Source of the DNA: Halomonas alimentaria
Lineage (GTDB): Bacteria > Pseudomonadota > Gammaproteobacteria > Pseudomonadales > Halomonadaceae
Assembly: GCF_009902005.1 (NCBI RefSeq)
Contig: NZ_WUTT01000001.1
Coordinates: 1,204,541 to 1,268,540 of the forward strand
Direction of reading: 5' to 3'
DNA length: 64,000 bases
The translations under genes were made by a program, and so were the position numbers. The notes under the pieces were generated by a model. The model was given only the letters and a program-made list of their open reading frames with translations. It made no database searches and was not told the origin of the DNA. Shown in pieces: positions 1 to 8,742 of this stretch; within the stretch, counting starts at the first letter, position 1; every line of letters begins with the position of its first letter.

Positions 1-2
1 GC

Positions 3-79
3 GGACCGGTAGTTCAGTTGGTTAGAATGCCGGCCTGTCACGCCGGAGGTCGCGGGTTCGAGTCCCGTCCGGTCCGCCA
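3..79 (+). tRNA. tRNA-Asp (GTC), copy 1
   Basis: A 77-nt cloverleaf with acceptor arms GGACCGG (3-9) and CCGGTCC (69-75), discriminator G76 and an encoded CCA at 77-79. The anticodon loop carries GTC. It closely resembles the E. coli tRNA-Asp sequence. It is identical to the second copy at 211-287 and is separated from it by a tRNA-Val, so the three probably form one transcription unit. Confidence 0.97.
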
Positions 80-130
80 TCAAGGCCTGGCAGCTTGCTT
101 GAGATAGTGCAGTAACTTGTGCGATTGCGT

Positions 131-207
131 GGGTGATTAGCTCAGTTGGTTAGAGCACCAGCCTCACATGCTGGGGGTCACTGGTTCGAATCCGGTATCA
201 CCCACCA
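131..207 (+). tRNA. tRNA-Val (CAC)
   Basis: Acceptor arms GGGTGAT (131-137) and ATCACCC (197-203), discriminator A204 and an encoded CCA at 205-207. The anticodon stem CCAGC/GCTGG encloses the loop CTCACAT, so the anticodon is CAC and reads GUG. It lies between two identical tRNA-Asp genes, only 3 nt before the second. Confidence 0.95.
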
Positions 208-210
208 CGC

Positions 211-287
211 GGACCGGTAGTTCAGTTGGTTAGAATGCCGGCCTGTCACGCCGGAGGTCGCGGGTTCGAGTCCCGTCCGGTCCGCCA
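211..287 (+). tRNA. tRNA-Asp (GTC), copy 2
   Basis: Identical over 77 nt to the tRNA-Asp at 3-79, including the encoded CCA (285-287). It is the last gene of the Asp-Val-Asp cluster and is followed within 20 nt by a strong terminator. Confidence 0.97.
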
Positions 288-305
288 TTATCGCCACGAA
301 TTCCC

Positions 306-336
306 GAAGCCCCGAGCCTTGCTCGGGGCTTCTTCG
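306..336 (+). terminator. Rho-independent terminator of the tRNA cluster
   Basis: A perfect 12-bp stem, GAAGCCCCGAGC (306-317) with GCTCGGGGCTTC (321-332), has a 3-nt loop and is followed by a short T-containing tail. It ends the tRNA-Asp/Val/Asp transcript. The remaining stretch to the next gene (337-543) shows no further gene. Confidence 0.85.
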
Positions 337-543
337 TGTGTGCGCCACTCATCTCCGGCCATGGCATTTTTCCGCTTCTGCTGACCGCCCCGTCTGCCCT
401 TGCTGACCCTTCCTGAGTCTCTCGCCACCATGCTGGGCTGGCCTCGTCCGCGCCCCGAGGCTTTGCACGCCTGCATCAGCTGTCATACAGTTGTTTGAAT
501 TCGGTCCGATGACAACTTCCCCGACAATGCCCGGAGCGCCACC

Positions 544-2556
544 ATGACCGCCTATCCCCACCTGTTTCGCCCCCTCGAGCTTGGTCATCTGACCCTGCCC
601 AACCGGATCCTGATGGGCTCCATGCACACCAACCTGGAGGAGGTGCCGGGTGGTTTCGCGCGCCTGGCGGCCTTTTATGCCGAACGCGTCCGGGAGGGCG
701 TCGGGCTGATCGTCACCGGCGGCATCGCGCCGAACCCTGAGGGGGCCGTCTTCCAGGGGGCGGCAACCCTGGAGCGCGAGGAGCAACTGGATGATCACCG
801 CGGGGTGGTAGAGGCGGTGCACGGAGAGGGTGGCCGGGTCTGCATGCAGATCCTGCATGCCGGGCGCTACGCCTATACGCCGGAACCGGTAGCGCCCTCG
901 GCGATCCAGGCGCCCATCAACCCCTTTGCCCCCCGGGCGCTGACCAGCGAGGAGGTGGAGCGCCAGATCGACGACTACGTACGCTGCGCCACGCTTGCCA
1001 AGCGGGCCGGCTACGATGGCGTGGAGGTGATGGGTTCCGAGGGGTACCTGATCAACCAGTTCATCTGTCGGCGCACCAACCAGCGCGATGACGCCTGGGG
1101 CGGGGAGTTCGAGCAGCGTATCCGCTTCCCGCTGGAGATCGTGCGGCGCATCCGCGAGGCGGTCGGCGACGACTTCCTGGTGATCTTCCGCCTCTCCATG
1201 ATCGATCTGGTGGAGGAGGGCAGCACCCATGATGAGGTGGTGGCCCTGGCCAGGGCGATCGAGGCGGCCGGAGCGGATGCGCTCAACACCGGGATCGGCT
1301 GGCACGAGGCGCGCATCCCCACCATCGTCACCAGCGTGCCCCGGGCAGCCTTTACCGAGGTGACCCGGCGACTGAAGGGCGCGGTCTCCCTGCCGCTGAT
1401 CACCACCAACCGCATCAACATGCCCGAGGTCGCCGAGCGGGTGCTGGCCGAAGGGCATGCCGACATGGTCAGCATGGCGCGGCCCTTCCTCGCCGACCCG
1501 GCCTGGGTCAGCAAGGCCGCGGCGGGACGCAGTGACGAGATCAATACCTGTATCGCCTGTAACCAGGCCTGCCTCGACCACACCTTCGCCGGCAAGCTCA
1601 CCTCCTGTCTGGTCAACCCGCGAGCCGGTCACGAGACCGAGCTGGTCATCGAGCCGGTGGCGACGCCGCGCCGCATCGCCGTGGTGGGTGGCGGGCCGGC
1701 GGGCCTGGCCGCCGCGCTGACCGCGGCCGAACGTGGTCACGCGGTCACCCTCTTCGAGCGGGATGGCGAACTCGGGGGCCAGTTCCACTATGCTCGCCAG
1801 ATTCCCGGCAAGGAGGAGTTCGCCGAGACCCTGCGCTACTTCCGGGTGATGCTGGACAAGCACGGGGTCGAGGTGCGACTCAACCATGCCGCGGAGGTGG
1901 CGACGCTGGCCGACTTCGACGCGGTGGTGCTGGCCAGCGGCGTGCGTCCGCGCCGACTCGAGCTGCCCGGTGCCGATCACCCCAAGGTGATGGGCTATCC
2001 CGAGGCGATCCAGCATCCCGAACGGGTGGGGCCGCGGGTGGCGATCATCGGAGCGGGAGGCATCGGCTTCGATGTGGCCGAGCTGCTGACCCAGGTCGGC
2101 CAGCCGTCGCTGGATGCCGAGGCCTGGTGCGAGGAGTGGGGCGTGGACCTCGCCGTCTCCACACCCGGGGGACTCACGGCGCCGCGTCCCCCGGAGGTGC
2201 CGCGCCGGGTCTTCCTGCTGCAACGCAAGACCAGCAAGCCCGGTCGCGGGCTCGGCAAGACCACCGGCTGGGTGCATCGCGCCTCGCTCAAGCAGCGCGG
2301 GGTGGAGGCCCTTGCCGGTTGCGAATATCGGCATATCGATGATGCCGGCCTGCATATCCGTCACGCCGATCAGCCACGCCTGCTGGAGGTCGATACGGTG
2401 GTGGTCTGTGTCGGCCAGGAGTCGGTACGCGAGCTCTATGAGCCACTGCGCGAGGCCGGTGTGGCGGTGCATCTGGTCGGTGGCGCAAGCGAGCCCGGTG
2501 AGCTCGATGCCAAGCGTGCCATCGACCAGGGGACCCGGGTGGCCGCCACGCTCTGA
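544..2556 (+). CDS. fadH: 2,4-dienoyl-CoA reductase (NADPH), FMN/FAD iron-sulfur flavoenzyme
   Basis: A 670-aa protein, close to the 672 aa of E. coli FadH, which removes double bonds at even-numbered positions during beta-oxidation of unsaturated fatty acids. The N-terminal half is an old-yellow-enzyme TIM barrel. The residues matching the FadH catalytic pair are Tyr168 in GSEGYLINQF and His254 in GIGWHEARI. Four cysteines (336, 339, 343, 355) in CIACNQAC...SCLVNPRAG should bind the 4Fe-4S cluster. The C-terminal half has two dinucleotide-binding glycine motifs, near residue 380 (GGGPAG) and 502 (GAGGIG), for FAD and NADPH. Start: ATG with a weak GGAG upstream. It is a single-gene unit followed by a hairpin. 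Some paralogues act on other enoates, but the full set of FadH motifs favours this call. Confidence 0.93.
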   Translation: MTAYPHLFRPLELGHLTLPNRILMGSMHTNLEEVPGGFARLAAFYAERVREGVGLIVTGGIAPNPEGAVFQGAATLEREEQLDDHRGVVEAVHGEGGRVCMQILHAGRYAYTPEPVAPSAIQAPINPFAPRALTSEEVERQIDDYVRCATLAKRAGYDGVEVMGSEGYLINQFICRRTNQRDDAWGGEFEQRIRFPLEIVRRIREAVGDDFLVIFRLSMIDLVEEGSTHDEVVALARAIEAAGADALNTGIGWHEARIPTIVTSVPRAAFTEVTRRLKGAVSLPLITTNRINMPEVAERVLAEGHADMVSMARPFLADPAWVSKAAAGRSDEINTCIACNQACLDHTFAGKLTSCLVNPRAGHETELVIEPVATPRRIAVVGGGPAGLAAALTAAERGHAVTLFERDGELGGQFHYARQIPGKEEFAETLRYFRVMLDKHGVEVRLNHAAEVATLADFDAVVLASGVRPRRLELPGADHPKVMGYPEAIQHPERVGPRVAIIGAGGIGFDVAELLTQVGQPSLDAEAWCEEWGVDLAVSTPGGLTAPRPPEVPRRVFLLQRKTSKPGRGLGKTTGWVHRASLKQRGVEALAGCEYRHIDDAGLHIRHADQPRLLEVDTVVVCVGQESVRELYEPLREAGVAVHLVGGASEPGELDAKRAIDQGTRVAATL

Positions 2557-2577
2557 GCGTTGCCGGGTCGTTGTGCT

Positions 2578-2610
2578 GCGGGCCTGCCGTCATCGTGATG
2601 GCAGGCCCGC
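2578..2610 (+). terminator. Hairpin downstream of fadH
   Basis: A perfect 11-bp stem, GCGGGCCTGCC (2578-2588) with GGCAGGCCCGC (2600-2610), lies 22 nt after the fadH stop. There is no clear T-run, so termination may be weak or the hairpin may stabilise the mRNA end. Confidence 0.6.
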
Positions 2611-2790
2611 TGCGTTGAATGCTCCGCTCCGACGGTGTCGAACCATGAGTCCGTTGCGGGCTCATAGGGATACAGAGAAGCGTTGACAGGATGTCAGCCG
2701 ATAGTGTGCCGCGCTGACCTACGCTGAAGGTGACCCTGTTCTCGTGCGCCCCCATGCCGGCGCCGAGCCATCGGGCTTAAGGAGGCATCG

Positions 2791-4713
2791 ATGAGCATCT
2801 TCGACCATGTGCAGAACCGTTTCGCCCGCGTCCAGCAGGAGGAGATGAGCCTGCAGGAGTATCTGGAGCTGTGTCGCGAGGAACCGCTGGCCTATGCCTC
2901 GGCCGCCGAGCGCATGCTTCAGGCGATCGGCGAGCCGGAGGTCATCGACACGGCCAAGGACCCACGGCTGTCACGCATCTTCTCCAACAAGGTGATTCGC
3001 CGCTACCCGGCCTTTGCCGAGTTCTACGGCATGGAGGAGTCGATCGAGCAGATCGTCGCCTACTTTCGCCATGCCGCCCAGGGGCTGGAGGAGCGCAAGC
3101 AGATCCTCTACCTGCTGGGGCCGGTGGGCGGCGGCAAGTCATCCCTGGCCGAGCGCCTCAAGCTGTTGATGGAGAAGGTGCCCTTCTATGCCATCAAGGA
3201 TTCGCCGGTCTACGAGTCGCCGCTGGGGCTGTTCTCGCCGGAGGAGGATGGTGAGCTGCTGGAGAAGGAGTATGGGGTTCCCCGCCGCTACCTGAAGAGC
3301 GTGATGTCGCCCTGGGCGGCCAAGCGTCTCAAGGAGTATGGCGGCGACATCAGCCAGTTCCGGGTGGTGCGCCTCTATCCCTCGCGGCTCAACCAGATCG
3401 CCATCTCCAAGACCGAGCCCGGCGACGAGAACAACCAGGACATCTCATCGCTGGTGGGCAAGGTGGATATCCGCCAGCTCGAGCTCTACTCCCAGGACGA
3501 TCCCGACGCCTACAGCTTCTCCGGTGGCCTGTGCCGAGCCAACCAGGGGCTGATGGAGTTTGTCGAGATGTTCAAGGCGCCGATCAAGGTGCTGCATCCC
3601 CTGCTCACCGCCACCCAGGAGGGCAACTACAACCCCACCGAGGGCATGGGGGCGATCCCCTTCGAGGGCATCGTGCTGGCCCACTCCAACGAGAGCGAGT
3701 GGCAGACCTTCCGCAACAACCGCAACAACGAGGCCTTCCTGGACCGGGTCTACATGGTCAAGGTGCCCTACTGCCTGCGGGTCTCCGAAGAGATCAATAT
3801 CTACAAGAAGTTACTCGAGCACTCGTCGCTGTCCCAGGCACCCTGTGCGCCGGACACCCTGCGCATGCTTGCCCAGTTCTCGGTGCTCTCGCGGCTCAAG
3901 GAGCCGGAGAACTCGAGCATCTACTCCAAGATGCGGGTCTACGACGGCGAGAACCTCAAGGACACCGATCCCAAGGCCAAGTCGATCCAGGAGTACCGTG
4001 ATGCCGCCGGGGTTGACGAGGGCATGGACGGGCTCTCCACCCGCTTCGCCTTCAAGATCCTTTCCAAGGTGTTCAACTTCGACAGCCACGAGGTGGCGGC
4101 CAACCCGGTGCACCTGCTCTACGTGCTGGAGCAGCGCCTGGAGCAGGAGCAGCTGCCGCGCGAGACCTTCGAGCGCTACCTGCGCTTCATCAAGGAGTTC
4201 CTGGCGCCGCGCTACGTAGACTTCATCGGCAAGGAGATCCAGACGGCCTACCTCGAGTCCTACTCCGAGTACGGCCAGAACATCTTCGACCGCTATGTCA
4301 CCTACGCCGACTTCTGGATCCAGGACCAGGAGTACCGCGACCCCGAGACCGGCGAGTTCCTCGACCGCCAGGCTCTCAACGAGGAACTGGAGAAGATCGA
4401 GAAGCCGGCGGGCATCTCCAATCCCAAGGACTTCCGCCACGAGGTGGTCAACTTCGTGCTGCGGGCGCGTGCCCAGAACAACGGCATGAACCCCAGCTGG
4501 CAGTCCTACGAGAAGCTGCGTGGGGTGATCGAACACAAGATGTTCGCCAACACCGAGGAGCTGTTGCCGGTGATCTCCTTCAACGCCAAGGCCTCCAGTG
4601 CTGACCAGAAGAAGCACGAGGACTTCGTGGCTCGCATGGTGGAGCGCGGCTACACCGAGAAACAGGTGCGCCTGCTCTCCGAGTGGTACCTGCGGGTGCG
4701 CAAGTCCCAGTAG
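2791..4713 (+). CDS. prkA: PrkA family serine protein kinase (YeaG)
   Basis: A 640-aa protein matching PrkA/YeaG in length and sequence. The N-terminal AAA-type domain has a Walker A motif GPVGGGKS at residues 110-117; the C-terminal PrkA region carries the kinase-like part. Family members are cytoplasmic and, in enterics, are induced in stationary phase and nitrogen starvation. The start ATG has a good AGGAGG 8 nt upstream (TTAAGGAGGCATCG). It is the first gene of prkA-yeaH-spoVR, a gene trio conserved across proteobacteria. The substrate is not known from the sequence. In Pseudomonas aeruginosa the same trio lies between glpE and cca; here those two genes are adjacent, about 47 kb away. Confidence 0.93.
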   Translation: MSIFDHVQNRFARVQQEEMSLQEYLELCREEPLAYASAAERMLQAIGEPEVIDTAKDPRLSRIFSNKVIRRYPAFAEFYGMEESIEQIVAYFRHAAQGLEERKQILYLLGPVGGGKSSLAERLKLLMEKVPFYAIKDSPVYESPLGLFSPEEDGELLEKEYGVPRRYLKSVMSPWAAKRLKEYGGDISQFRVVRLYPSRLNQIAISKTEPGDENNQDISSLVGKVDIRQLELYSQDDPDAYSFSGGLCRANQGLMEFVEMFKAPIKVLHPLLTATQEGNYNPTEGMGAIPFEGIVLAHSNESEWQTFRNNRNNEAFLDRVYMVKVPYCLRVSEEINIYKKLLEHSSLSQAPCAPDTLRMLAQFSVLSRLKEPENSSIYSKMRVYDGENLKDTDPKAKSIQEYRDAAGVDEGMDGLSTRFAFKILSKVFNFDSHEVAANPVHLLYVLEQRLEQEQLPRETFERYLRFIKEFLAPRYVDFIGKEIQTAYLESYSEYGQNIFDRYVTYADFWIQDQEYRDPETGEFLDRQALNEELEKIEKPAGISNPKDFRHEVVNFVLRARAQNNGMNPSWQSYEKLRGVIEHKMFANTEELLPVISFNAKASSADQKKHEDFVARMVERGYTEKQVRLLSEWYLRVRKSQ

Positions 4714-4764
4714 CCCGACGCTGCGCCGTGGCGGCAGACCCCCGCGGCGGGCAGGAGAGTTGCC

Positions 4765-6051
4765 ATGAGCTACTTCATCGACCGACGGGCCAATGCCAAG
4801 CACAAGAGCGCGGTCAACCGCCAGCGCTTCCTCGACCGCTATCGCACCCATATCAAGCGGTCGGTGGAGGAGGCGGTCAATCGCCGCTCGATCACCGACA
4901 TGGAGCGCGGCGAGAAGGTCTCGATACCCGCCCGTGACATCTCCGAGCCCGTCTTCCAGCACGGCGCCGGTGGCAAGCGTCGCATCGTCGCGCCAGGCAA
5001 CAAGGAGTTCGTCGAGGGCGACCGCATGCGCCGCCCCGGCGGTGGCGGCAGCGGTGACGGCGCGGGGGAGGGCGGCGCCTCGAACCAGGGCGAGGGGGTG
5101 GACGAGTTCGCCTTCACCCTCTCCCGGGAGGAGTTCCTTAACTTCGTCTTCGATGGCCTGGAGTTGCCCCACCTGGAGCGCAAGGCGCTGGTGGATCTCG
5201 ACGAGGTGCGCCCGGTGCGCGCCGGGGTCTCCAAGGAGGGGGTGCCGGCGCGGATCAATATCGTGCGCTCCATGCGCGAGGCCCACGCCCGGCGCATCGC
5301 CATGCGCGCGCCGATCCGGCGTGCCCTGCGCGAGGCCCGCGAGGCGCTGGAGGCCGAGGAGCGCAAGGACCCGGTGTTACGTAATCCGGCTCGCATCAAT
5401 GAGCTCAGGGCCGAGGTGGAGCGCCTCGAGAAGCGTCTCGAGGCGGTGCCCTTCATCGATACCTACGACCTGCGCTACAACCACCTGGTCAACCAGCCCC
5501 AGCCCTCCAGCAAGGCGGTGATGTTCTGCGTGATGGACGTCTCCGGCTCCATGACCCAGGCCCACAAGGACATCGCCAAGCGCTTCTTCCTGCTGCTCTA
5601 CCTGTTCCTCGAGCGCAACTACGAGAAGGTCGAGCTGGTCTTCGTGCGCCACCACACCGCCGCCCGGGAGGTCGACGAGGAGGAGTTCTTCTACTCCCGG
5701 GAGACCGGCGGCACCATCGTCTCCAGCGCCCTGTCCCTGGTCGACGAGATCATTGCCGAGCGTTACCCGCCTGGGCAGTGGAACCTCTACGTGGCCCAGG
5801 CCTCGGACGGCGACAACTGGGACGACGACTCGGTGGCCTGCCGCGACCTGCTGATCAGCAAGCTCATGCCGCGGCTGCAGTACTTCACCTACGTGGAGAT
5901 CACTCCCCACGCCCATCAGGCGCTGTGGGAGGAGTACGAGAGCGTGGCCGCCGAGTTTCCGGCGCGCTTCGCCATGCGCCAGATCGTCGAGGCCGGAGAT
6001 ATCTACCCGGTGTTCCGCGAGCTGTTCAAGCGCCGCGTCACCGGCGGTTGA
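4765..6051 (+). CDS. yeaH: YeaH/YhbH family protein (DUF444, VWA-like)
   Basis: A 428-aa DUF444 protein. A von Willebrand A-like domain in the C-terminal half has a MIDAS motif DVSGS at residues 258-262 (Asp258, Ser260, Ser262), expected to bind a metal ion. Residues 85-115 are a Gly/Asp-rich low-complexity linker. The start is preceded by GGCAGGAGAG. It lies 51 nt after prkA and 27 nt before spoVR, as in the conserved operon. The family is thought to work with PrkA in the stress response; the molecular role is unknown. Confidence 0.92.
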   Translation: MSYFIDRRANAKHKSAVNRQRFLDRYRTHIKRSVEEAVNRRSITDMERGEKVSIPARDISEPVFQHGAGGKRRIVAPGNKEFVEGDRMRRPGGGGSGDGAGEGGASNQGEGVDEFAFTLSREEFLNFVFDGLELPHLERKALVDLDEVRPVRAGVSKEGVPARINIVRSMREAHARRIAMRAPIRRALREAREALEAEERKDPVLRNPARINELRAEVERLEKRLEAVPFIDTYDLRYNHLVNQPQPSSKAVMFCVMDVSGSMTQAHKDIAKRFFLLLYLFLERNYEKVELVFVRHHTAAREVDEEEFFYSRETGGTIVSSALSLVDEIIAERYPPGQWNLYVAQASDGDNWDDDSVACRDLLISKLMPRLQYFTYVEITPHAHQALWEEYESVAAEFPARFAMRQIVEAGDIYPVFRELFKRRVTGG

Positions 6052-6078
6052 GGGCCGGTCAGCGGCCGAGGAGGCAAG

Positions 6079-7635
6079 ATGACCCGACGCAAGCCCATCG
6101 CCACGGGATCCGACTGGAGCTTCGAGATACTCGCCGAGTTCGAGCGGGAGATTGCCCGCCTGGCAGACGAGTATCGCCTGGATACCTATCCCAACCAGAT
6201 CGAGGTGATCACCTCCGAGCAGATGATGGATGCCTACGCCAGCGTGGGCATGCCGGTGGGCTACCACCACTGGTCATTCGGCAAGCAATTCCTGGCCGTG
6301 GAGCAGGCCTATCGCCGCGGCCAGATGGGGCTGGCCTACGAGTTGGTGATCAACTCTGACCCCTGCATCGCCTACCTGATGGAGGAGAACACCCTGATGA
6401 TGCAGGTGCTGGTCATGGCCCACGCCTGCTATGGCCACAACTCCTTCTTCAAGGGTAACTACCTGTTCCGTACCTGGACCGATGCCGGCTCGATCATTGA
6501 CTACCTGGTGTTCGCCCGGAAATACATCGCCGAGTGCGAGGAGCGTCACGGGGTCGCCGCCGTCGAGCAGCTGCTGGATGCCTGCCACGCCCTGCAGAAT
6601 TACGGCGTCGATCGCTACAAGCGGCCCTCGCCGATCTCCACCGAGGAGGAGGTGCGTCGCCAGAAGGAGCGCGAGGAGCTGCTGCAGGCCCAGGTCAACA
6701 CCCTATGGCGCACCATCCCGGGGCGCCCCTCGCCAGAGGCGCTGGGCGACGCACAGGACACCGAAGACCCGTTGGGCCTGCACTCGGGGGGGCGCTACCC
6801 GTCGGAGCCCCAGGAGAACCTGCTCTATTTCATCGAGAAGAATGCGCCGCTGCTGGCGCCGTGGCAGCGCGAGGTGGTGCGCATCGTGCGCAAGCTGGCC
6901 CAGTACTTCTATCCCCAGCGCCAGACCCAGGTGATGAACGAGGGATGGGCCACCTTCTGGCACTACACCCTGATGAACCGGCTCTATGAAGAGGGGGCGG
7001 TGGATGAGGGGCTGATGCTGGAGTTCCTGCAGTCCCATACGGCGGTGGTGCAGCAGCCCGCCTTCGACAGCCCCTGGTACAACGGCATCAATCCCTATGC
7101 GCTGGGATTCGCCATCTTCAGCGACCTCAGACGCCTCTGCGAGGCCCCCACCGAGGAGGACCGCCTCTGGTTTCCCGATACCGCCGGCAGCGACTGGCGC
7201 GAGACCCTGGAGTTCGCCATGAAGAACTTCAAGGACGAGTCCTTCATCCAGCAGTTCCTGTCGCCCAAGGTAATCCGCGACCTCAAGCTGTTCATGGTGC
7301 TCGACGACGACCATGAAGAGATGCTGGAGGTGACGGCAATCCATGACGAGCGGGGCTACCGGCGCATCCGCGAGGCGCTGGCGGCTCATTACGCCCTGTC
7401 CGTGCGTGAGCCCAATATCCAGGTCTACTCGGCGGATATCCGCGGCGACCGTTCGCTGACCCTGCACCATATACAGGATGATCGCCGCCCGCTGGCGCGC
7501 AGCGTCTATCCGGTAATCCGCCACCTGCATCAGCTGTGGGGGTTCCCGGTGCACCTGGAGTCGATCCAGGGCGAGCATGTGGTGCGGCGCTACCAGTGGC
7601 CGCTACCGGACGAGGAGGATGCCGAGCGCGCCTGA
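6079..7635 (+). CDS. spoVR: SpoVR family protein (YcgB)
   Basis: A 518-aa protein with the SpoVR signature throughout, including the NEGWATFWHYTLMN region and the long conserved N-terminal part typical of YcgB (about 510 aa). The name comes from a Bacillus sporulation gene. This organism shows no sign of sporulation, and in gram-negative bacteria the gene goes with prkA-yeaH. The start has GGAGGCAAG just upstream. The biochemical function is not established. It is the last gene of its operon, followed by a bidirectional terminator. Confidence 0.93.
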   Translation: MTRRKPIATGSDWSFEILAEFEREIARLADEYRLDTYPNQIEVITSEQMMDAYASVGMPVGYHHWSFGKQFLAVEQAYRRGQMGLAYELVINSDPCIAYLMEENTLMMQVLVMAHACYGHNSFFKGNYLFRTWTDAGSIIDYLVFARKYIAECEERHGVAAVEQLLDACHALQNYGVDRYKRPSPISTEEEVRRQKEREELLQAQVNTLWRTIPGRPSPEALGDAQDTEDPLGLHSGGRYPSEPQENLLYFIEKNAPLLAPWQREVVRIVRKLAQYFYPQRQTQVMNEGWATFWHYTLMNRLYEEGAVDEGLMLEFLQSHTAVVQQPAFDSPWYNGINPYALGFAIFSDLRRLCEAPTEEDRLWFPDTAGSDWRETLEFAMKNFKDESFIQQFLSPKVIRDLKLFMVLDDDHEEMLEVTAIHDERGYRRIREALAAHYALSVREPNIQVYSADIRGDRSLTLHHIQDDRRPLARSVYPVIRHLHQLWGFPVHLESIQGEHVVRRYQWPLPDEEDAERA

Positions 7636-7689
7636 CCCGGTGCGGCACGCCTGTCACTGGCCGTTACCCTTTTGCCTTCCTTCAACGAC

Positions 7690-7715
7690 AGGACCCGCGC
7701 CTGGGCGCGGGTCCT
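7690..7715. terminator. Bidirectional terminator between spoVR and the HiPIP gene
   Basis: A 12-bp inverted repeat, AGGACCCGCGCC (7690-7701) with GGCGCGGGTCCT (7704-7715), lies between two convergent genes and could serve both strands. The loop is very short, so the inner pairs probably open. Confidence 0.75.
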
Positions 7716-7751
7716 CGCTTATGCCGGGTAGCGGCCGGAGCCGTCCGGATA

Positions 7752-8066
7752 TCAGCTCTGGGCGGTCCAGGACTGGCACCAGCCCGCCGGCTCGACGCTG
7801 TTCTGGGGGAACAGCTGGCAGCCATTGGTGTCGGCCTGGAAGAACATGCAGTTGTCGCACTGCTCGCCTTCCGCATAGGCAGGGTGATCGGCGGCCTCGG
7901 TGGCATCCTTGACGTAGTTGAGGGCCTGGGCCTGCTCGGCGGAGGGGTCCAGCGGCGGCAGGTCCTGAGCGAAGGCGCTCTTGGACAGGATGCCGGCACC
8001 CAGCGGCAGGGCAGCCATGCCCAGCAGGCTGTTACGCATGAAATCACGACGGCTGTGGTTAGCCAT
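7752..8066 (-). CDS. High-potential iron-sulfur protein (HiPIP), Tat-exported
   Basis: A 104-aa precursor. It starts with a twin-arginine motif (RRDFM, Arg6-Arg7), then a hydrophobic stretch and a likely cleavage site after AFA near residue 33, so the folded cluster protein should reach the periplasm by Tat. The mature part has the four HiPIP cysteines in the order CDNC...GC...GWC and the terminal Trp-rich motif. HiPIPs are small one-electron carriers between membrane complexes and terminal oxidases or other acceptors. It is monocistronic and convergent with spoVR. An 8-bp inverted repeat (8141-8148 with 8166-8173) lies in its upstream region. Confidence 0.92.
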   Translation of the reverse strand: MANHSRRDFMRNSLLGMAALPLGAGILSKSAFAQDLPPLDPSAEQAQALNYVKDATEAADHPAYAEGEQCDNCMFFQADTNGCQLFPQNSVEPAGWCQSWTAQS

Positions 8067-8370
8067 GGAATCTCCTTATTGTCTCGTTGCCAGTCACGGT
8101 CGGGCGTCTGCCCGCTATCCTCGGGTGGTGACCCACCTCTCGAACTCCGACAGTCGGCTGCCGGAGGAGTTCGTCAACCCATGGTAGTCAAGGCGCCGGG
8201 CTCATGCGAACACGTGGCTGCGACGGCTTGTCGCAGTCACGCGAGGTGTCTGGCCACTCGCGATTCTTCCCGGCCCCCGGCACTGATATACTCGATGCCA
8301 GCCCCCGGGCAGCCGTCGATGAATGCCCGCCACCCACTCCGCCCTCGGGGCGCAAGCTGGAGAGAGCCCG
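8067..8370. other. Intergenic region between divergent HiPIP and RAM-domain genes
   Basis: This 304-bp stretch holds no convincing gene. It contains an inverted repeat CGAACTCC (8141-8148) / GGAGTTCG (8166-8173) with a 17-nt spacer, within 75-107 nt of the HiPIP start codon, and the promoter of the plus-strand gene near 8284-8292. Confidence 0.6.
8284..8292 (+). promoter_or_regulatory. Extended -10 promoter for the RAM-domain gene
   Basis: TGA-TATACT (extended -10, hexamer 8287-8292) lies about 80 nt before the ATG at 8371. The -35 position (8264-8269, TTCTTC) is a poor match, as is usual for extended -10 promoters. Confidence 0.5.
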
Positions 8371-8646
8371 ATGCAGAATGCCGTGATCCTGATCAATGCC
8401 GAGAAGGGACAGGTCAAGTCGGTGGCCGAGCGCCTGGCCGACGTGGAGGGGATCAGCGAGGTCTACTCCACCTGCGGTCGCTATGACCTGGTGGCCATCG
8501 CCCGTACGCGCGACTTCGAGAGCCTGGCAGAGCTGGTCACCGGACGTCTCAATGCGGTGGAGGGCATCCGCGACACCGAGACGCTGAATGCCATGCAGGT
8601 GCACTCCCGCCACGACCTGGAGACCATGTTCTCGCTGGGCTGGTAG
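8371..8646 (+). CDS. Lrp/AsnC ligand-binding (RAM) domain protein
   Basis: A 91-aa protein that corresponds only to the C-terminal ligand-binding/oligomerisation (RAM) domain of Lrp/AsnC regulators: alternating beta strands and helices with the motifs GRYDLVAIART and NAMQVHS. There is no helix-turn-helix. The ATG at 8371 was chosen over the in-frame upstream codon at 8323 because GGAGAG lies 7-11 nt before it and the family starts here. Stand-alone RAM proteins bind amino acids, and some modify full-length Lrp proteins by forming mixed oligomers; which ligand applies here is unknown. Confidence 0.85.
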   Translation: MQNAVILINAEKGQVKSVAERLADVEGISEVYSTCGRYDLVAIARTRDFESLAELVTGRLNAVEGIRDTETLNAMQVHSRHDLETMFSLGW

Positions 8647-8742
8647 CCTGAGTCGCGGCTCGCCGCCAGCGATGTAGCGGCGGCCTGCCGCGCCTGCCTT
8701 CACCTGTAGTTCCCTGTCCCTCTATCGGAAAGCCATTCACGG

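Noticed and set aside
1..290. tRNA duplication as attachment sites of an integrated element
   Set aside because: Only a tRNA-Val lies between the copies and no integrase is near; ordinary tandem tRNA cluster.
349..2472. 707-aa open frame on the minus strand opposite fadH
   Set aside because: Low-complexity antisense translation of fadH; no family features or ribosome site.
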